A stretch of 45,215 nt of DNA from NCBI GenBank assembly GCA_910592205.1, contig CAJVPJ010000098.1:1-45215 (forward strand), written 5' to 3'. This DNA comes from Paraglomus occultum. Taxonomy: Eukaryota > Glomeromycota > Glomeromycetes > Paraglomerales > Paraglomeraceae. Shown here piece by piece: positions 9,787 to 22,170 of the stretch. A model generated the notes under the pieces. It was not told where the DNA came from. It ran no database searches and saw only the letters and a program-made list of their open reading frames with translations. Each line of letters starts with the position of its first letter. The stretch's first letter is position 1. Position numbers and translations under genes: made by a program.

Positions 9787-11925
9787 CTACAGAGTTGCTA
9801 TTTTTATTTCGTGTGCAACTCACATGACAGAGAAAAAGGGGGTAGTTGGCTGAGACGTTGTGTAATGGGTCATAATAAACTTTAAATTATGCAAGGGAAC
9901 CGAATAATAATCGACGGTTACGACCTCGGGTTGTCACTTGTTATCCTGTGTAACATTGATTGGCATAAGCCCAAACAACTTGCCCGTCGTACGGTAATCA
10001 TTGCGTCATGTATTTGATTGCTCTGCTTTAAATTTCCACCCCATGTAATCAATGTTTTTGTTGATATTCCTCATCACAGCGTCCGGTGTGGTTTACGTTC
10101 AAACGTCCAGTCTAATCATCGTCAGGTGTATTAAATTGGCAATGCGATTGTTCATGTAGTTATGCATCTCCCTTGTGCAAAAATTTTCTATTTGGTACAC
10201 ACGGCATCTGATGACAACAAATTTATCCGAGCATCTTTTTTTTTTTACTTTCATCTATGATGGTTAACGGAATTTGTTAATTAAAAGAGTGCAGTTTTCC
10301 TTGGAAAGTTGGTTGTTGCGCTAGTACTAGGACGTAAAATCAAGCAGAGAGCTAGTTTGTAAATAATAAAATACTTTCGGATACTTAACTTGATTAATTA
10401 CAAGGACCATGGAATGACAAACATAATAGATAAGATGGAAGAAAATCTGTCCGACCATAAGCGGCTAATGTTTTCGCAAATTGGGCAATTCTTATTAGGA
10501 TACAATCAGCGATGATTATTTACAGTATAACAATAAGGATCTCGCTTTTACCTATTAAAGGTCATATGTTTAGTGAATGACATCATTGATCTATTTACGG
10601 CAAACTGCGAGACACGTGAAATTTTGCATAAAATACTCTTTTGTCGATAACATAATCTTTGGATAAACCAAATGGCTAAAAAATTGTCTCCTTACACAAC
10701 ATGACATGTCCACACGTGATGCAAGAACACAAACAGGAATGGTAACAGAAACGGTAATAATCTTTGTTTACGTGTTTTTGTAATGTCATAGGCGGAACCC
10801 ATCTCATAAAGATGCATGATCATTCTGCCAAGAATTTTCAAAATTGAAACAAACGTGAATCACAACCCACTGTTCTTGATTACTCTGTTCTAAATTCCCA
10901 ACCATTTGCTTTCACTTGTCCCGTTCCTGAGTATAACTGTGAAAAATAGGTTGCTTATTACGGGGGTCTTTGTATTTAAAGTATCTTTATATATATTTGT
11001 CATCACAAACATTACGTCAACTATTACTATCATCTATTGTGAAACTCAATGTCTATAAGCATCAGTCGCTCACCAACATAATTTTGAACTTAATGCTAAT
11101 AATCACAACTGCTGTCTAGTTAGAAAACAGGTAAATCTAGCAATTCAAGTTAGACTACATTTCCCACTAGTAACGGATACTGAACATTATTAGAAAGTAT
11201 TTACAATCATATATTTGTTCGCCGGTTTCAATCTGTCAGTCTTTTTGGTAGTATTGATGAGAGATAACCATTAGAGCAATGAGAACAATGTTACAATATG
11301 TACGTTTTATACGTAGCAACAGGTCAACTAGAAACTTTGTGGCCTAAACTAGTGTGTCTTTTTACCATTAGATAGAATCGCACTCCACTAACTCTTGGCT
11401 CAAATAGAATATGTCGGTTCTGGGAAATTTTAACAAATTGGTTGTTTTGCCGATGATGCGGCTCTCGAACTGACGTGACAAACTTTTGCTATATTAAAGA
11501 TTTTTTAAGAGTAAATTTGTTATTGCTTTGTTTAATGTTATTCTCTACGTAAATGCCAATTTAGTCTAATAAACATAAATGTGTATACAATGTCAAATAA
11601 ACCGAGAAAACCTATTATACAAATATTATTTACATCCAGTTACGTAAGTTTCGATAAAACTAAGTCAAATGGTTTTCTCAATAATTACAGATAACAATAA
11701 TAGTATATGTATTGCATGCATGCAAATTTGTCCAATATAAAAAATATTTTAAAGCTATAAAATAATATAAATGTAGAGGCTCTATTTAAATTTTAGTATC
11801 GCAGATACTCTAAAGTTCATATAAAACATATTTTGTGATAGTACATTAAACAATCTACATCACAAATTATATCGTTGTTTCTTCAAAAGACAATAAATAA
11901 TAAGCAAGCACAAGAACAAATAGCC
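9787..11925. other. gene-free stretch
   Basis: About 2.1 kb, AT-rich. A 35-codon frame at 10052 begins MFLLIFLITASGVVYV and looks like a signal peptide, but no second exon could be joined. A stretch near 10370-10515 is open for about 50 codons (ends SQIGQFLLGYNQR) without a recognised family. Neither is strong enough to call. Confidence 0.35.
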
Positions 11926-13604
11926 TTACATGTCTCGCCTCAATACTTTGTTAAAAACCCCAAACATTTTTTTTCGAGTTTTTTCAGAAAACCAACATGG
12001 TCCTTCTTCCAAATAGGATGTATCTAGCACATAGCACCGAATTACTTCCTTAAGTTCGGAGATGTCGTTACCAAGTTGCTTTATTTGCAAATTAAGGTCG
12101 GCTTGAGAATTATCATTGTTGAAAACATTGTCTTGAGAAGGAGAGCGAAAGAGTGACGCGCCTACAAGCTCTGCTGGTTCTCTCGAGAATTTGTGTGCAA
12201 TACCCCATGCATCCATACGCGCTTGACCAAAAAACAATACATAAGCACCTCCGATTATGCCTAATTTAGTTTGACAAGCAAAAAAAATATTGGTTAACAT
12301 TTGTAGTTTAAGTATTAGAACATGGTTGTTTAAAAAAAAAAAAGAGTACCGACCAAATGCACCGCCAGCAGATGCAATAGCACTGAGAATGGTAATTGTT
12401 CTGTATCGGCATTAATTACGAGATTAAACAAATTAAACTTTTTGATTATAAACAATTAAAATCTGACATGTAGACCAATATAACTTACCGTTCTTCCGTT
12501 TCTTGTGTCTGGACAAAACTTCCAGCCGCTACAGAGAAATATACATTTGTTCCATTCGCTAAACCATATGGATTTGTGTTGAATGGAAAGTATGTCACAG
12601 TGTTATCTATTATCGGAGTAACATGATAATTTGCTCCAAATCTTTGAAAATAAAAACAGCAAATTATTAAAGTGTTAAAAATCAAAAACTAGTTGTGAAA
12701 ACAGTAATTAATATTTACCCTATAATAGCGGAAATGTCCCTCGGCAGGATGGCCCTGTATTCGTTTATTCTGAATTTAATCTGAATATATCGAAATAATT
12801 AATAATTAAAATTTAACTTATTGAATTATGAAAGATAAGAGTCTTACCACTGCAGCGTAGTCCACCATGCCTGCAAGAAAATTCCATTCGAGCGTCATTT
12901 CCGATTTGACGTCTTCGTCCATTTGATTAATAACTTCTTCCGGATGTGTTAGCGGATTGAACGTAGGTGTCGTTAGCAGCATATTGAGAGCAGCTATCCC
13001 GATAGCACTCTGTTCCGCGGCGGTTACATTTGGAATTTGGAGATAAATGCCGATTTTTGACACGCCATCTTCAGACTCATAAGGGTGAGCGTACTTGAGA
13101 GTTTGATTTGTTGTAAACGTGTGGCAATAGTTCCGGAAAGAACCCAAGTTTGATGGAGCGGAAACTATATAGTCATTACAGTTGTCAATCTGAGTCTTTG
13201 TACCGTTTTTCCACATAAAATCACATCGTAATATGAGCATATCATTGCTTCCACAAATTAATATATCTGTTGATAGAGTTGAGATTGCTTGCTATGTGAA
13301 TTGATGTTACAAGTACGAAATTATGCACCAGTTACTGTTGATACAAACCAGGAACGTCTATTTCTTTCAGAAAAAAGTGGTCCGTTTTTAATATGTAAGT
13401 ATCGGTAATAAGGTTGTGGATTAAATATACTATGTATGCAAAATAAAGGATTGGAACCAGCCAGTAAGCATAACGCCGAACAGTGTGAATTCGTTTTGGT
13501 TCACGTTCGATCTGTTGGCTTTTGGAATCCATGGGGTAGACTATTCGAAAGACGACAATGTCAAACCATTCAGATCGGGAGTTATATTTATATTGGTTAA
13601 TCAT
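11926..13604 (-). CDS. two-pass membrane protein, lineage-specific family
   Basis: Six exons: 13604-13349, 13266-12848, 12780-12719, 12641-12489, 12400-12354 and 12260-11926. All five introns (47 to 93 bp apart from exon ends) are GT-AG, and the joined frame is open for 423 residues. Start ATG (MINQYKYNSR); the upstream in-frame extension has no ATG. TM1 lies at about 46-68 (YWLVPILYFAYIVYLIHNLI). A loop of about 225 residues follows, with four Cys in its first third and four N-glycosylation sequons (NGT, NQT, NVT, NGT), so it is probably outside the cell or in a lumen. TM2 is at about 297-325 (Ala/Gly-rich, ends IIGGAYVLFFG). The C-tail has a heptad-like segment (LNLQIKQLGNDISELKEV) and a basic end. 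I recall similar proteins only from arbuscular mycorrhizal fungi; function unknown. The first donor (GTTTGT at 13348) is the least certain; GTAACT at 13338 with a later acceptor is an alternative. Confidence 0.75.
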
Positions 13605-15231
13605 GTTCCAGGAATACAAAAATTTCCTTTTCACCGAAACCTAACCAGAAAAACTTACGTTGCAATTGTAATCATTACATTTGGGGGTTGAGTAATTAAT
13701 TGTCTTCGCAACCAACCACAGGGAATTTGTTCTAAGGGCAATTGCCTAAATAGTAACACATATCGATATATACAAAGCCGTATATCATTAATTCTTTTTG
13801 TGTTTTCAAAAACCGGCTTTTTATTCCTTGTCCATCTGTAACGTTAGTAAGTAGTCCCGATCGCACGTTCCAAGTAAGATGAAAAACAATTACTCCAAGA
13901 TATTTCAATGCGCATTGAACATATTTTTGAAACAAATTCGCACAACAGGCAGGTTCGTGTTTCCATTGGCGAAATTTTCAATTACCGTAACTTGAAGTAT
14001 TACATGTAGTAAATCTCACTACTCTGTTCCACCGCAGGTATCATCGTAAAGCAGCTTGATTACATAAGAAAATATCTTTATGTAGACTTAACCAAGAGGT
14101 CTGGGTGCATAAATTATATGGCATACTACACTACACACAATATATTTTATCGTATACGTATGTGCATAGAATGTCGTTAATTGTACAATGGGTATAAATT
14201 GGCTTTAATATTTGCAGTAATATAAAAGCATAGGTTTGTATCTAAAAAGTTTCCTTTATCATACAATTGATAATTATAAACATATGCCAGTGAGCGAACT
14301 TTAAAAAGTGATGGATAAAGATTTCCTTGTTAGTTGCTATAAATAACCGATCTACCAATTAAATCTCTGACAGGGGTTAATTAGAACTACAGATAAATAT
14401 GCCAAGTCGTGACACGGTGCCACCGATTGGGTTACTGGTTCTTTCTTTCGGTTGGAATTCATAATCTTACAATCAATCGTTTTGTGAATATTCTTCTTTC
14501 GTAGTGTTGTGAATTCATACATGAATGGTAAATTGACTACTAATGTACCACATACCCGTTCTTTGTTAACTAAAGAAATGTTGAAACATATCGATATGAT
14601 ACTCCTACACCTAGAAAAAGTGGTGTGCGACTTGTATTGACAGCTCTGAAATTCAACAAATCTTGTCTAGACTTGTAGACTTACATAATACAGTGGAAGT
14701 AATATTTAAAAAGACGGTTGACGGAAGTAAACGTCTACGGAAAAATTATCAGCAACAAGCATTGGAAGCAAGTCTTCCGGTAATAACTCTATTTGACTCG
14801 TAAACCAATTTTGGTTTAGCTTTATGTAAAGCGGAAAATCGATGCTGAAAAATTCCCAGTTCAAAAAATAACAGTTCCATATGTTAAGTATATTACATAA
14901 AAGCTAAAACGATTAGTACTAGCCAGTTCGTTTCAGTATTTGTAACCGGTGCGCGCCTTTGAGTAATAATCACTGCATAGCCGTGCCTTGTGGATACAAA
15001 ATTATTACATACGATCAGTCTTGTTTTACTGCGAGGCATGTCAATTTTCACAAAGCGATTTGTTTCAAAAATACGGGATAAACAAATTGAGTTAGAAAAT
15101 TTCTGTCACAGCCAATTACATTATGTTTGATAACGTCAATTGTTTCGATTGGCATGTAAACAAATACTAAGCCTCAACGATATTTATTCACACACGTAAA
15201 GCAACCTTTCTCTCGAGTTAAACATTTGAAG
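13605..15231. other. intergenic stretch with short open frames
   Basis: The minus-strand frame 13732-13935 (67 codons) looks somewhat protein-like but has no partner exons. The plus-strand piece 14521-14783 is listed separately. The rest is AT-rich with no recognisable element. Confidence 0.35.
14521..14783 (+). pseudogene. possible first-exon relic, unrecognised
   Basis: From ATG 14521 the frame reads 39 codons (MNGKLTTNVPHTRSLLTKEM...) and stops near 14638. In the next frame a protein-like reading continues (DSSEIQQILSRLVDLHNTVE... to ALEASLP) and ends at a possible GTAATAAC donor. One extra T in TATTGAC would account for the shift. The joined reading is helical and charged, coiled-coil-like. 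I recognise no family, and no downstream exon could be joined. It may be chance. Confidence 0.3.
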
Positions 15232-16823
15232 ATGAACGTTTTGGCTGATCTATCTTCTGGTCTTTCGCCAGATTTTGAAAACCTTTATGATACTGGAAAT
15301 TATACGGATGTTTCAATTTCTGTTGGACGAGAACCAAATAACAAAATATTTCTAGCTCATTTCCTGGTACTGCAAGCGCGAAGCACATTTTTTCGAAGCA
15401 TGTTAGTTGACAATAAAGATGTATCTAATCCTATTGAACGACCAGCCATGGTCTTCGAAGACATAACACCTGATGTCTTTGAAATTTTGCTTAGGTAAGA
15501 TAACAACTTACACATCACGTAACAATAGCAATAATAAGAACTTATTGGGATGTTTGCTATAGCTATTTTATTATATGAGACTTTCCGTACTTGTAAACCG
15601 TCTACAATAAATGTGTGCTTGATAGTTATACTCAATTTTTTTGATAGATTTATCTATACAGGAAAAGTGTCCTTTGATTCGCACAAGAATAAAGTACATT
15701 GGGTTGCTCTTTTGGAAGGAGCCAAAAAGTTTGAATTAAGCACTGTCTGTACTGCAGTTGAAGAATATTTGATCGGACAACACAGGATCGGGGGAAAGCA
15801 ACACATCTTTACGGTTTATAACTATGCTTTATCCACAAACTCATTGCGGAAACTCGTAGATTATTGCAATAAAGTTATATCATTGTTCCCAGACGTCATT
15901 CTCAACTCTGATGATTTGATGGACTTACAAAAGGAGACGTTTATCGCTCTCCTTAAGATGATGAACTTAAAATAGACGAAATTTATGTTTGGAAGTCAGC
16001 TGTAGAATGGGCTGTTGGACAAATTCCCGGACTCGCAAATAACCCAATCGACTGGTCGTCCAACCATATTACCACTCTCAAAGCTATCATGGCCGATTGT
16101 ATACCTCATGTTAGATTCTTTAATATTTCTCCCATGGATTTCGATTACGACGTTGTTCCCTATGTCGAATTATTACCAAAGGAGTTGCGAACTGACATAT
16201 TTCATCATTATCTGCAATAAAATTACAAACCGGAACAGCAAATGCTCCCACAAAGAAGAGGACAATTCCCTGTTATTGATTCAGTTATCATTAAAAGTCA
16301 ACATGCAGCATGGATCTTGCAGAAAATTAGGGAATCAAAACAAAGAAACCAAATTAAGGACACAAGGCAATGTCTTGTATATAAAATAAAATTATTATAT
16401 CGGCATAGCAGAGATGGTAATAATGAAAGTAGCACGGTTAGAAGATCTCGACAAACGTGTGATACACCTAAATTTACTGTAGGAAAGGTGAAAGATACTG
16501 GAGAAATACTTGGTGAATATGATCCATTAGCATGGAAGAGGGCTAAAGAAATGTTTATATTTTCACTAGATGAGAATTGCATGGAAAGAAACATAGCGAG
16601 TTTTATCAAGGATGGGAAGCATTCGATTCCAAATCGCGATTCTAATGTTGCAAATAGTATTAATCAGAACCACCAAACAAATAATAATGGTTTTGATTTT
16701 TCATATAGTTTCTTAAGCTATGAGGTTCCAATAAGGTTTTATGAGAATACCTTGTCATGGGTTGATTGGGAGGTCTTTTCTGTTGAGTCGAATCCACCCA
16801 AGGCAGGTATCACGACTTTGTAA
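15232..16823 (+). pseudogene. BTB-BACK-TLDc protein copy 1, frameshift and internal stop
   Basis: Exon 1 15232-15494 (ATG 15232, BTB start), 153-bp GT-AG intron, exon 2 from 15648. The BTB fold is clear (NYTDVSISVGREPNNKIFLAH, then FEDITPDVFEILLR|FIYTGKV), followed by BACK and C-terminal TLDc (GEILGEYDPLAW ... WVDWEVFSVES). Two lesions against the intact copy 3: a small indel at 15955-15960, after LLK where copy 3 reads LLKSDELN, and TAA at 16218-16220 where copy 3 has Arg in LQRNYKP. Past them the frame is open to 16823. The middle of the TLDc is diverged and shortened. BTB proteins of this kind usually act as cullin-3 adaptors and TLDc is linked to oxidative-stress protection; in these fungi the role is unproven. 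The sequence is the most diverged of the cluster, so this is probably an old copy. Confidence 0.8.
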
Positions 16824-17311
16824 ATAAATGCGTATATTAGATACACGGTATTATGTACTGTGTGTGATTAATGGCGGATCTGGTTCGAATTATTTCCGAT
16901 AAACGTTTCAACATTCCGTTGTTGTTATTATCAAAGACCGTTGTCGACGTTCTATAATAGACTTGACTTTTTTTTTCTTTCATTAATTGTTCGCCCGTTT
17001 TTCTAGTCAATGTGTAACATCTGTGAAAAAGCTAACGTGTGTCGCAACGAACATGCTATTATTCGTGTAACGACTAGATCAGAGATTAACCCAATCAGTC
17101 CCGGCCTTATTACAATAAAACTAGGAAACGGTGAGTCCGGCACGATCATCATCAATCAATCTGGTTGAGATCATGTGCGGGACAGAGAAATTCATGTGAT
17201 CGAAATTTTTTCATAGTGCGCGTAGACAGTAACAGTCCTTCGCTCCAGACAATTACTATCCTAGCGCTCTACTAATACAGTTGTTACATTAAAGACTTAC
17301 CAACCTTGAAA
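16824..17311. other. spacer between BTB copies 1 and 2
   Basis: About 490 bp, AT-rich, with no gene. The part before 17312 shows weak, patchy similarity to the 5' flank of BTB copy 4 (common string accttgaaaatgagcgac at the start codons). Confidence 0.4.
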
Positions 17312-17860
17312 ATGAGCGACATAGTTGAATTACTTTCTGACGTTTCATCGGATTATGAAAACTTTATAAAAGCGGAAAGCATACCGATATCTCAATTCAT
17401 GTCGGCCGGGAACCAACCAACAAGATCTTCCTCGCTCACTCCTTAGTTTTATGTACACGGAGCTCATATTTTGAAGACACGCCAAGTGGAAACACGGAAG
17501 CCGCTAACGGCCTGCCATGGTCTTTGAAGACATGACGCCGGATATTTTGCTTAGGTAAATTTGATGTGAAAGCTTTTACCTTTGGGAAATTGTCTATTAC
17601 TTGTAGATTTATTTACACTGGGAAAGTGTCTTCTCATTCATGCGAAGGTGTATTCTTTTGGAAGGAGCTAATAAGCTTGGGTTAAACGCTTTCTGTACTG
17701 CGATTGGAGATTATTTGATGAAACAACATGAGCAATGGATAAAACGAAACATTCTACTTTATAACTATGCATTGCCCACAGATTCACTAAGAAGACTATT
17801 GCAATCAACTTATCTTGTCGTCTTCAGATATCGTCTTCAAGTCTAGCAGTAAACCAAATG
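17312..17860 (+). pseudogene. BTB-BACK protein copy 2, truncated
   Basis: Starts with ATG 17312 (MSDIVELLSDVSSDYEN), nearly the same as copy 4. A one-base loss in the GAAAAGC string of copy 4 shifts the frame at about 17365, and short deletions remove part of the BTB end. The intron is only about 50 bp, against 196 bp in copy 4. Exon 2 resumes at RFIYTGKVSSHSCEG, with further indels, through LLEGANKLGLNAFCTAIGDYLMKQHEQW. The reading breaks off in the DYCNQL segment near 17860, so the rest of BACK and all of TLDc are missing. The 3' flank matches that of copy 4 in inverted orientation. Confidence 0.8.
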
Positions 17861-19422
17861 CGTGTTATAATGTTTGTGTTGATTTACGTAAACAGACATT
17901 GCAGACTCTCACACACATTCCTTATGCATAAACAACTGTGTTTATATAATATATAATATTAAGTAGCCAACATCGTCATCTAACACGCAAACACGTGTCT
18001 GTTTATATGCCAGTCCCATCGACGACAAGTTTGTCTGATGAACACACGTTTACTCGTATATACACAGCCACAGCGTTTTCTTGCCCCATGAATCTATTCA
18101 CAACACTTTCTTTTCTTGCAAAGCGCAAATACAGCCTTATTTAATAGTTAATATACAACAAACAATTCTTTATATTACGCAGGTACTCTAGTTTGCTACA
18201 CTCAACAATAGCACCGTTTATCGACCACATATCCGGTCGGTGATCCAGGATTCGACGTTCTGCTAATCCACACTAACATCTATTAATGGCGTACCGAATA
18301 GATTTAAGTGGAATATTCATAAAATCAAAGGTTCGGGCAAGTTGTTATTGTCATAAGTTTATTAATTAATTTTAGATGTTCGACGTCTTTTCAATAAAGG
18401 TATCTTTCCGTGTTCAATGAAATAGTAATAATAACTTGGCAATTATTATATGACTTAGGCGTTACATACAAGTCATTTTCTCGGTTACGAAACGCATAAT
18501 ATACCCTTCCCATTACTTTGACAACTAGCTCTATACTCGACTATTGCTTTGACTGTGTAACAGAACATGGATGCTGTCATTGTTTAATCGGCGCGCTTAG
18601 TATATTCGACAATTTACAAGTAGAGAACGAAATACAACATGAAAAAAGTTTTTTTTGACAATGAAACTTTAATAAATCATTATTCAACAATTGAGCGAGG
18701 TAATATTAATATGTATTGATCTCTTATCCAAATTTGTAAATAAACATATGGTTTAATGGCTCTTGCAGTGAGGTCTGGTTCATTTTCTCGAATTATACAT
18801 GTCAATAGGTAACAATATTATATTCAGTCACAAACTTGACCTTCAAAACTTAGCACTAAGCGTGGTCCTGTTTACACTCCTATCTCAATTAATGCATCGG
18901 ATGGCTCTACATTTCTTATAAACTCTCACTAAATATAAAGTGCTAAAATTATTTAATAAATAAAAAAAGATACTGCACTAATAAGCAACAGACACATTCG
19001 TTCAACAACAACGGCATACAAGAATAAAATTATTATTAGAATAACAATTAATAATAATAATTGAAGAGACTAATATATAAATTTTGACACTCTATTCTCA
19101 GCTCGCTCCTAGTACTTGTAATACATAATAAATACTATAATAATAAAACATAATTGATAACTGAATCTCAATCTTGAGCAAAATTTCAATCCAAAATAAC
19201 TGAGTCAATATATAACCAAAAGATTAACTATCAACTGAATAAATACAGCAGAGAAAGCTTGTTCTACTACTACAACCTTAACATGTTATCAATTTATTTA
19301 TAACTACATAGTAATAATATTATATCATCCCAATCACTTTTACTAATACTAAGAGAAAATCCCATTCAACATATTTATATTAAGGCTTCAATTATTCTTA
19401 ATATTAATAATAAAGTTAATGA
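17861..19422. other. gene-free stretch with duplicated flank
   Basis: 17920-18620 is the duplicated 3' flank listed separately. 18620-19422 is very AT-rich and shows nothing recognisable; it is the 3' flank of copy 3. Confidence 0.4.
17920..18620 (+). repeat. duplicated BTB flank, copy A
   Basis: Matches the reverse complement of 37455-38152 along about 700 bp with many indels. Shared strings include ccaacatcgtcat, cagcgtttt, ttatttaatagttaatatac, tagtttgctaca, gtttattaat, tctttccgtgttca and taacagaac. It sits just 3' of BTB copy 2, as copy B sits 3' of copy 4, so gene and flank were duplicated together. No coding capacity is conserved between the two. Confidence 0.75.
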
Positions 19423-21053
19423 TTAAATAAGCTTATCAACAGAAAACACCTCCCAATCATCCCATTTAAATCTATCACTAGTAGACTTGATTAAAAGCTG
19501 ATATACTGAAACGCCATTTTTATGAGCAATAGGGTCATAAATTTTTCCACTATTATAACCACCAAACCATAAAATGCTATGAGGACCACCAAAATAGGGG
19601 AAATAGTTTGGGTGTTCATAAATAGCATTGCCAATTTGGTTCTCTCTAACAAAGCTTATTATGTTCTTTTCAACATCATTCTTATCTAGCAAAAATACAA
19701 AACTTTCTCTAGTTGAAACATATCCTTTATTACTAGTGCTCCATGATAATGGGTTATATCCACCAAGTATTTCTCCTGTACCCTTTACCCTTCCTACAGC
19801 AACTGTTGGTCCTTTATTTGCACACATTCGCCGAAAATTTTTAGCTATTGTCTCCTTGTTATTATCACGATTATCTCTGCTTTCCCGATAAAGCAAGGTC
19901 AGTTTATAAGAAAAATTTTGTTCACGGGCTGTACCTTGTTCAATTCGGTCGTTCTGTTTTGTTTCTGAGATTTTCTGTAAAATCCATGATGCTTGCTGCT
20001 CGTTGATGACAACTGAATCGACATCAAGCAGTTTCCTTTTCCTTTGCCCTTTTCTTAGTGATAACATTGGCGTTTTTGGTTTATAGTTACGTTGCAAATA
20101 ATAAGAAAGTACATCAGATCGCAACTCTCTTGATAATAACTCAACGTATGGAACAACCTTTTCATTGAATACTTTAGCTGACATGTTAAAGAATCTGATA
20201 TGAGGTATACAGTCTGCCATAATGTCTTTGATTGCATTAACATCATTAGTTGACCAACTAGCAGGATTATTCGCAAGTCCAGATAGGTTAACGGCCCATT
20301 GCACAACTGACATCCAAACATCGCCTTCATCCATATTAAGCTCATCACTCTTGAGAAGTTTAATAAAAACTTCTTTTGGCAAATCCGCCACATTATTGGA
20401 CTTGAGGATGATATCTGGAGATGACAACATGAGTTGATTGCAATAATCTCCGAGTCTTCTTAGTGAATCTGTGGGCCATGCATAGTTATAAACTGTGAGA
20501 ATGTTCTGTTTTATCCATTTCTCACGTTGTTTGATCAAATAATCTCCAATCGCTGCACAAAAAGTGTTTAAACCAAGTTTATTGGCTCCTTCCAAAAGAA
20601 CAATCCAAGATATTCCCTCACATAAATGAGAAGGCACTTTTCCTGAGTAAATAAATCTATGAGCACAATAATAAGTGTGAGTACTAGTCAACAGGTAAGC
20701 ATACTAATAACTAACACGATAAATAGCAAATGGAAGCATGTGAATAGATCCACTATAACTAATGAAGGACAACATAGTGATGAGACTTACCTAAGCAAAA
20801 TTTCAAAAACATCAGGTGCAACGTCTTCGAACACCATTGCAGTTTGTTGAATTTCGTTAGAGACTTTTGTATCTCCGGTTAGCTTATCTTCAAAGAATGC
20901 GCTCCTTGTACATAGTACCAAAGAATGAGCAAGAAATATCTTGCTGTTTGGCTCTCGACCGACATGGATTGAAATATCGGTATATTTTCCACTTTCATAA
21001 AGCTTTTCATAATCCAGCGAAACGTCAGAAAGCAGTTCAATTATACTACTCAT
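19423..21053 (-). CDS. BTB-BACK-TLDc protein copy 3, intact
   Basis: Exons 21053-20791 and 20656-19423; 134-bp GT-AG intron, phase 2, inside Arg of LLR|FIYSGKV, the same position as in copies 1, 2 and 4. 498 residues. BTB about 20-125 (KYTDISIHVGREPNSKIFLA), BACK about 125-235 (YCNQLMLSSPDIILK, DELNMDEGDVWMSVVQWAV, IMADCIPHIRFFNMS), a linker with a basic RKGQRKRK run, and TLDc about 320-498 (GRVKGTGEILGGYNPLSW ... WDDWEVFSVDKLI). Likely a cytoplasmic or nuclear adaptor: BTB and BACK support dimerisation and cullin-3 binding; the TLDc role is uncertain. It is the only undamaged member here. Part of its linker (19731-20025) is almost identical to copy 4. Such proteins are greatly expanded in Rhizophagus genomes (recalled). 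Confidence 0.9.
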
Positions 21054-22170
21054 TTTCAATAACGTTGGAAACTTGTGCAATTCGGCAGAGTATTAGATTA
21101 ACGTTAATGTGTAACCATTTATCATGGGTTTTTTATTATACATTGTAACTGGCGTAACAATGAAGTCTCTTCGGTTAATTCCAGCAACTCTATTCTTAAA
21201 ACTGACCACCAATAGATAACGGCGTGAACTGTTAAAAAACATGGGCGTATTATACTTCATACCGGCTTTGACAACAAAATGAATGTGCTGAGTTTATCCA
21301 AGATTCTAATGATAATTAGCAACGAAAGAATTGACACGTTTACCAATATCTTGTAGGTGGTCTAATAAATATATGGGAATGTCTATTACTAATACTGACG
21401 TACACTTAATACAGTTTGACTTACTCAAAAATACGACAGAACATTTTTGTCTTCTTAATAAAGACTTCATGCTTAATATTAGACGGGAATCAACAACGTT
21501 GAACTGATTCTGTACTTATGCAATTTACCCATTAACACTCGCAAAGTAAACGATTAAACAGATCATGGAATTCCCTTTTTTTCAAACCCCTTTCGGATAG
21601 CAGCCCTCCATTACATTTTAAACAATAAATGACTTCAAGATGTGATCCCATATCACGAGTCGTGACTGAATTCTAAACTGTCATTCATTTCTTCTGAGCA
21701 ATCAATCCTACTCTATTAGAAGCTTGGAATGCATTTACCAGCAACTGTAGTCTACACGCACGCAGAACCCCTGAAATATTTGTGTGGCGTCTTGTTTACA
21801 CTTGCCAGGGAGTATGTAAAAATCGTGAGAAAAAAAAAAGCGCTTCGGTAGTTTTTCCTAAATCGGCCATCAACTTTACGTATATACACTGTTGTGTGCT
21901 GCCGCTCCAATTCCTTTTCTTTTTATTAACATTTTATTCAAAATCCCTCCATCACATCACTGGTAATGTTCGCGAACTCGTATGCGACTAACCATTATCA
22001 ACTATATAACGGATTACTTCATCTAGTCAAGCACAACGTCTCAATTCTGTTCTCGAATTATGCGTTGTTCCTAAATTGACTATATTTCAAAATTGACTAT
22101 CAGTCAGTCCGACTACTTTTTCCAAAGCGCTGTATTCTTATGCTTTCAATTCGTCGGTTCGTCACTTTAA
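21054..22170. other. intergenic stretch
   Basis: About 1.1 kb between BTB copy 3 and the demethylase gene. No gene, repeat or RNA supported. It contains the 5' flank of copy 3 and the 3' flank of the demethylase. Confidence 0.4.

Noticed and set aside
10052-10160. Signal-peptide-like start MFLLIFLITASGVVYV
   Set aside because: No second exon with a continuing frame could be joined, and there is no similarity to the leader of the two peptide genes.
13732-13935. Possible upstream exon of the membrane protein gene
   Set aside because: No donor/acceptor pair keeps the frame into the ATG-containing exon, and the stop at its end is not removable by a plausible intron.
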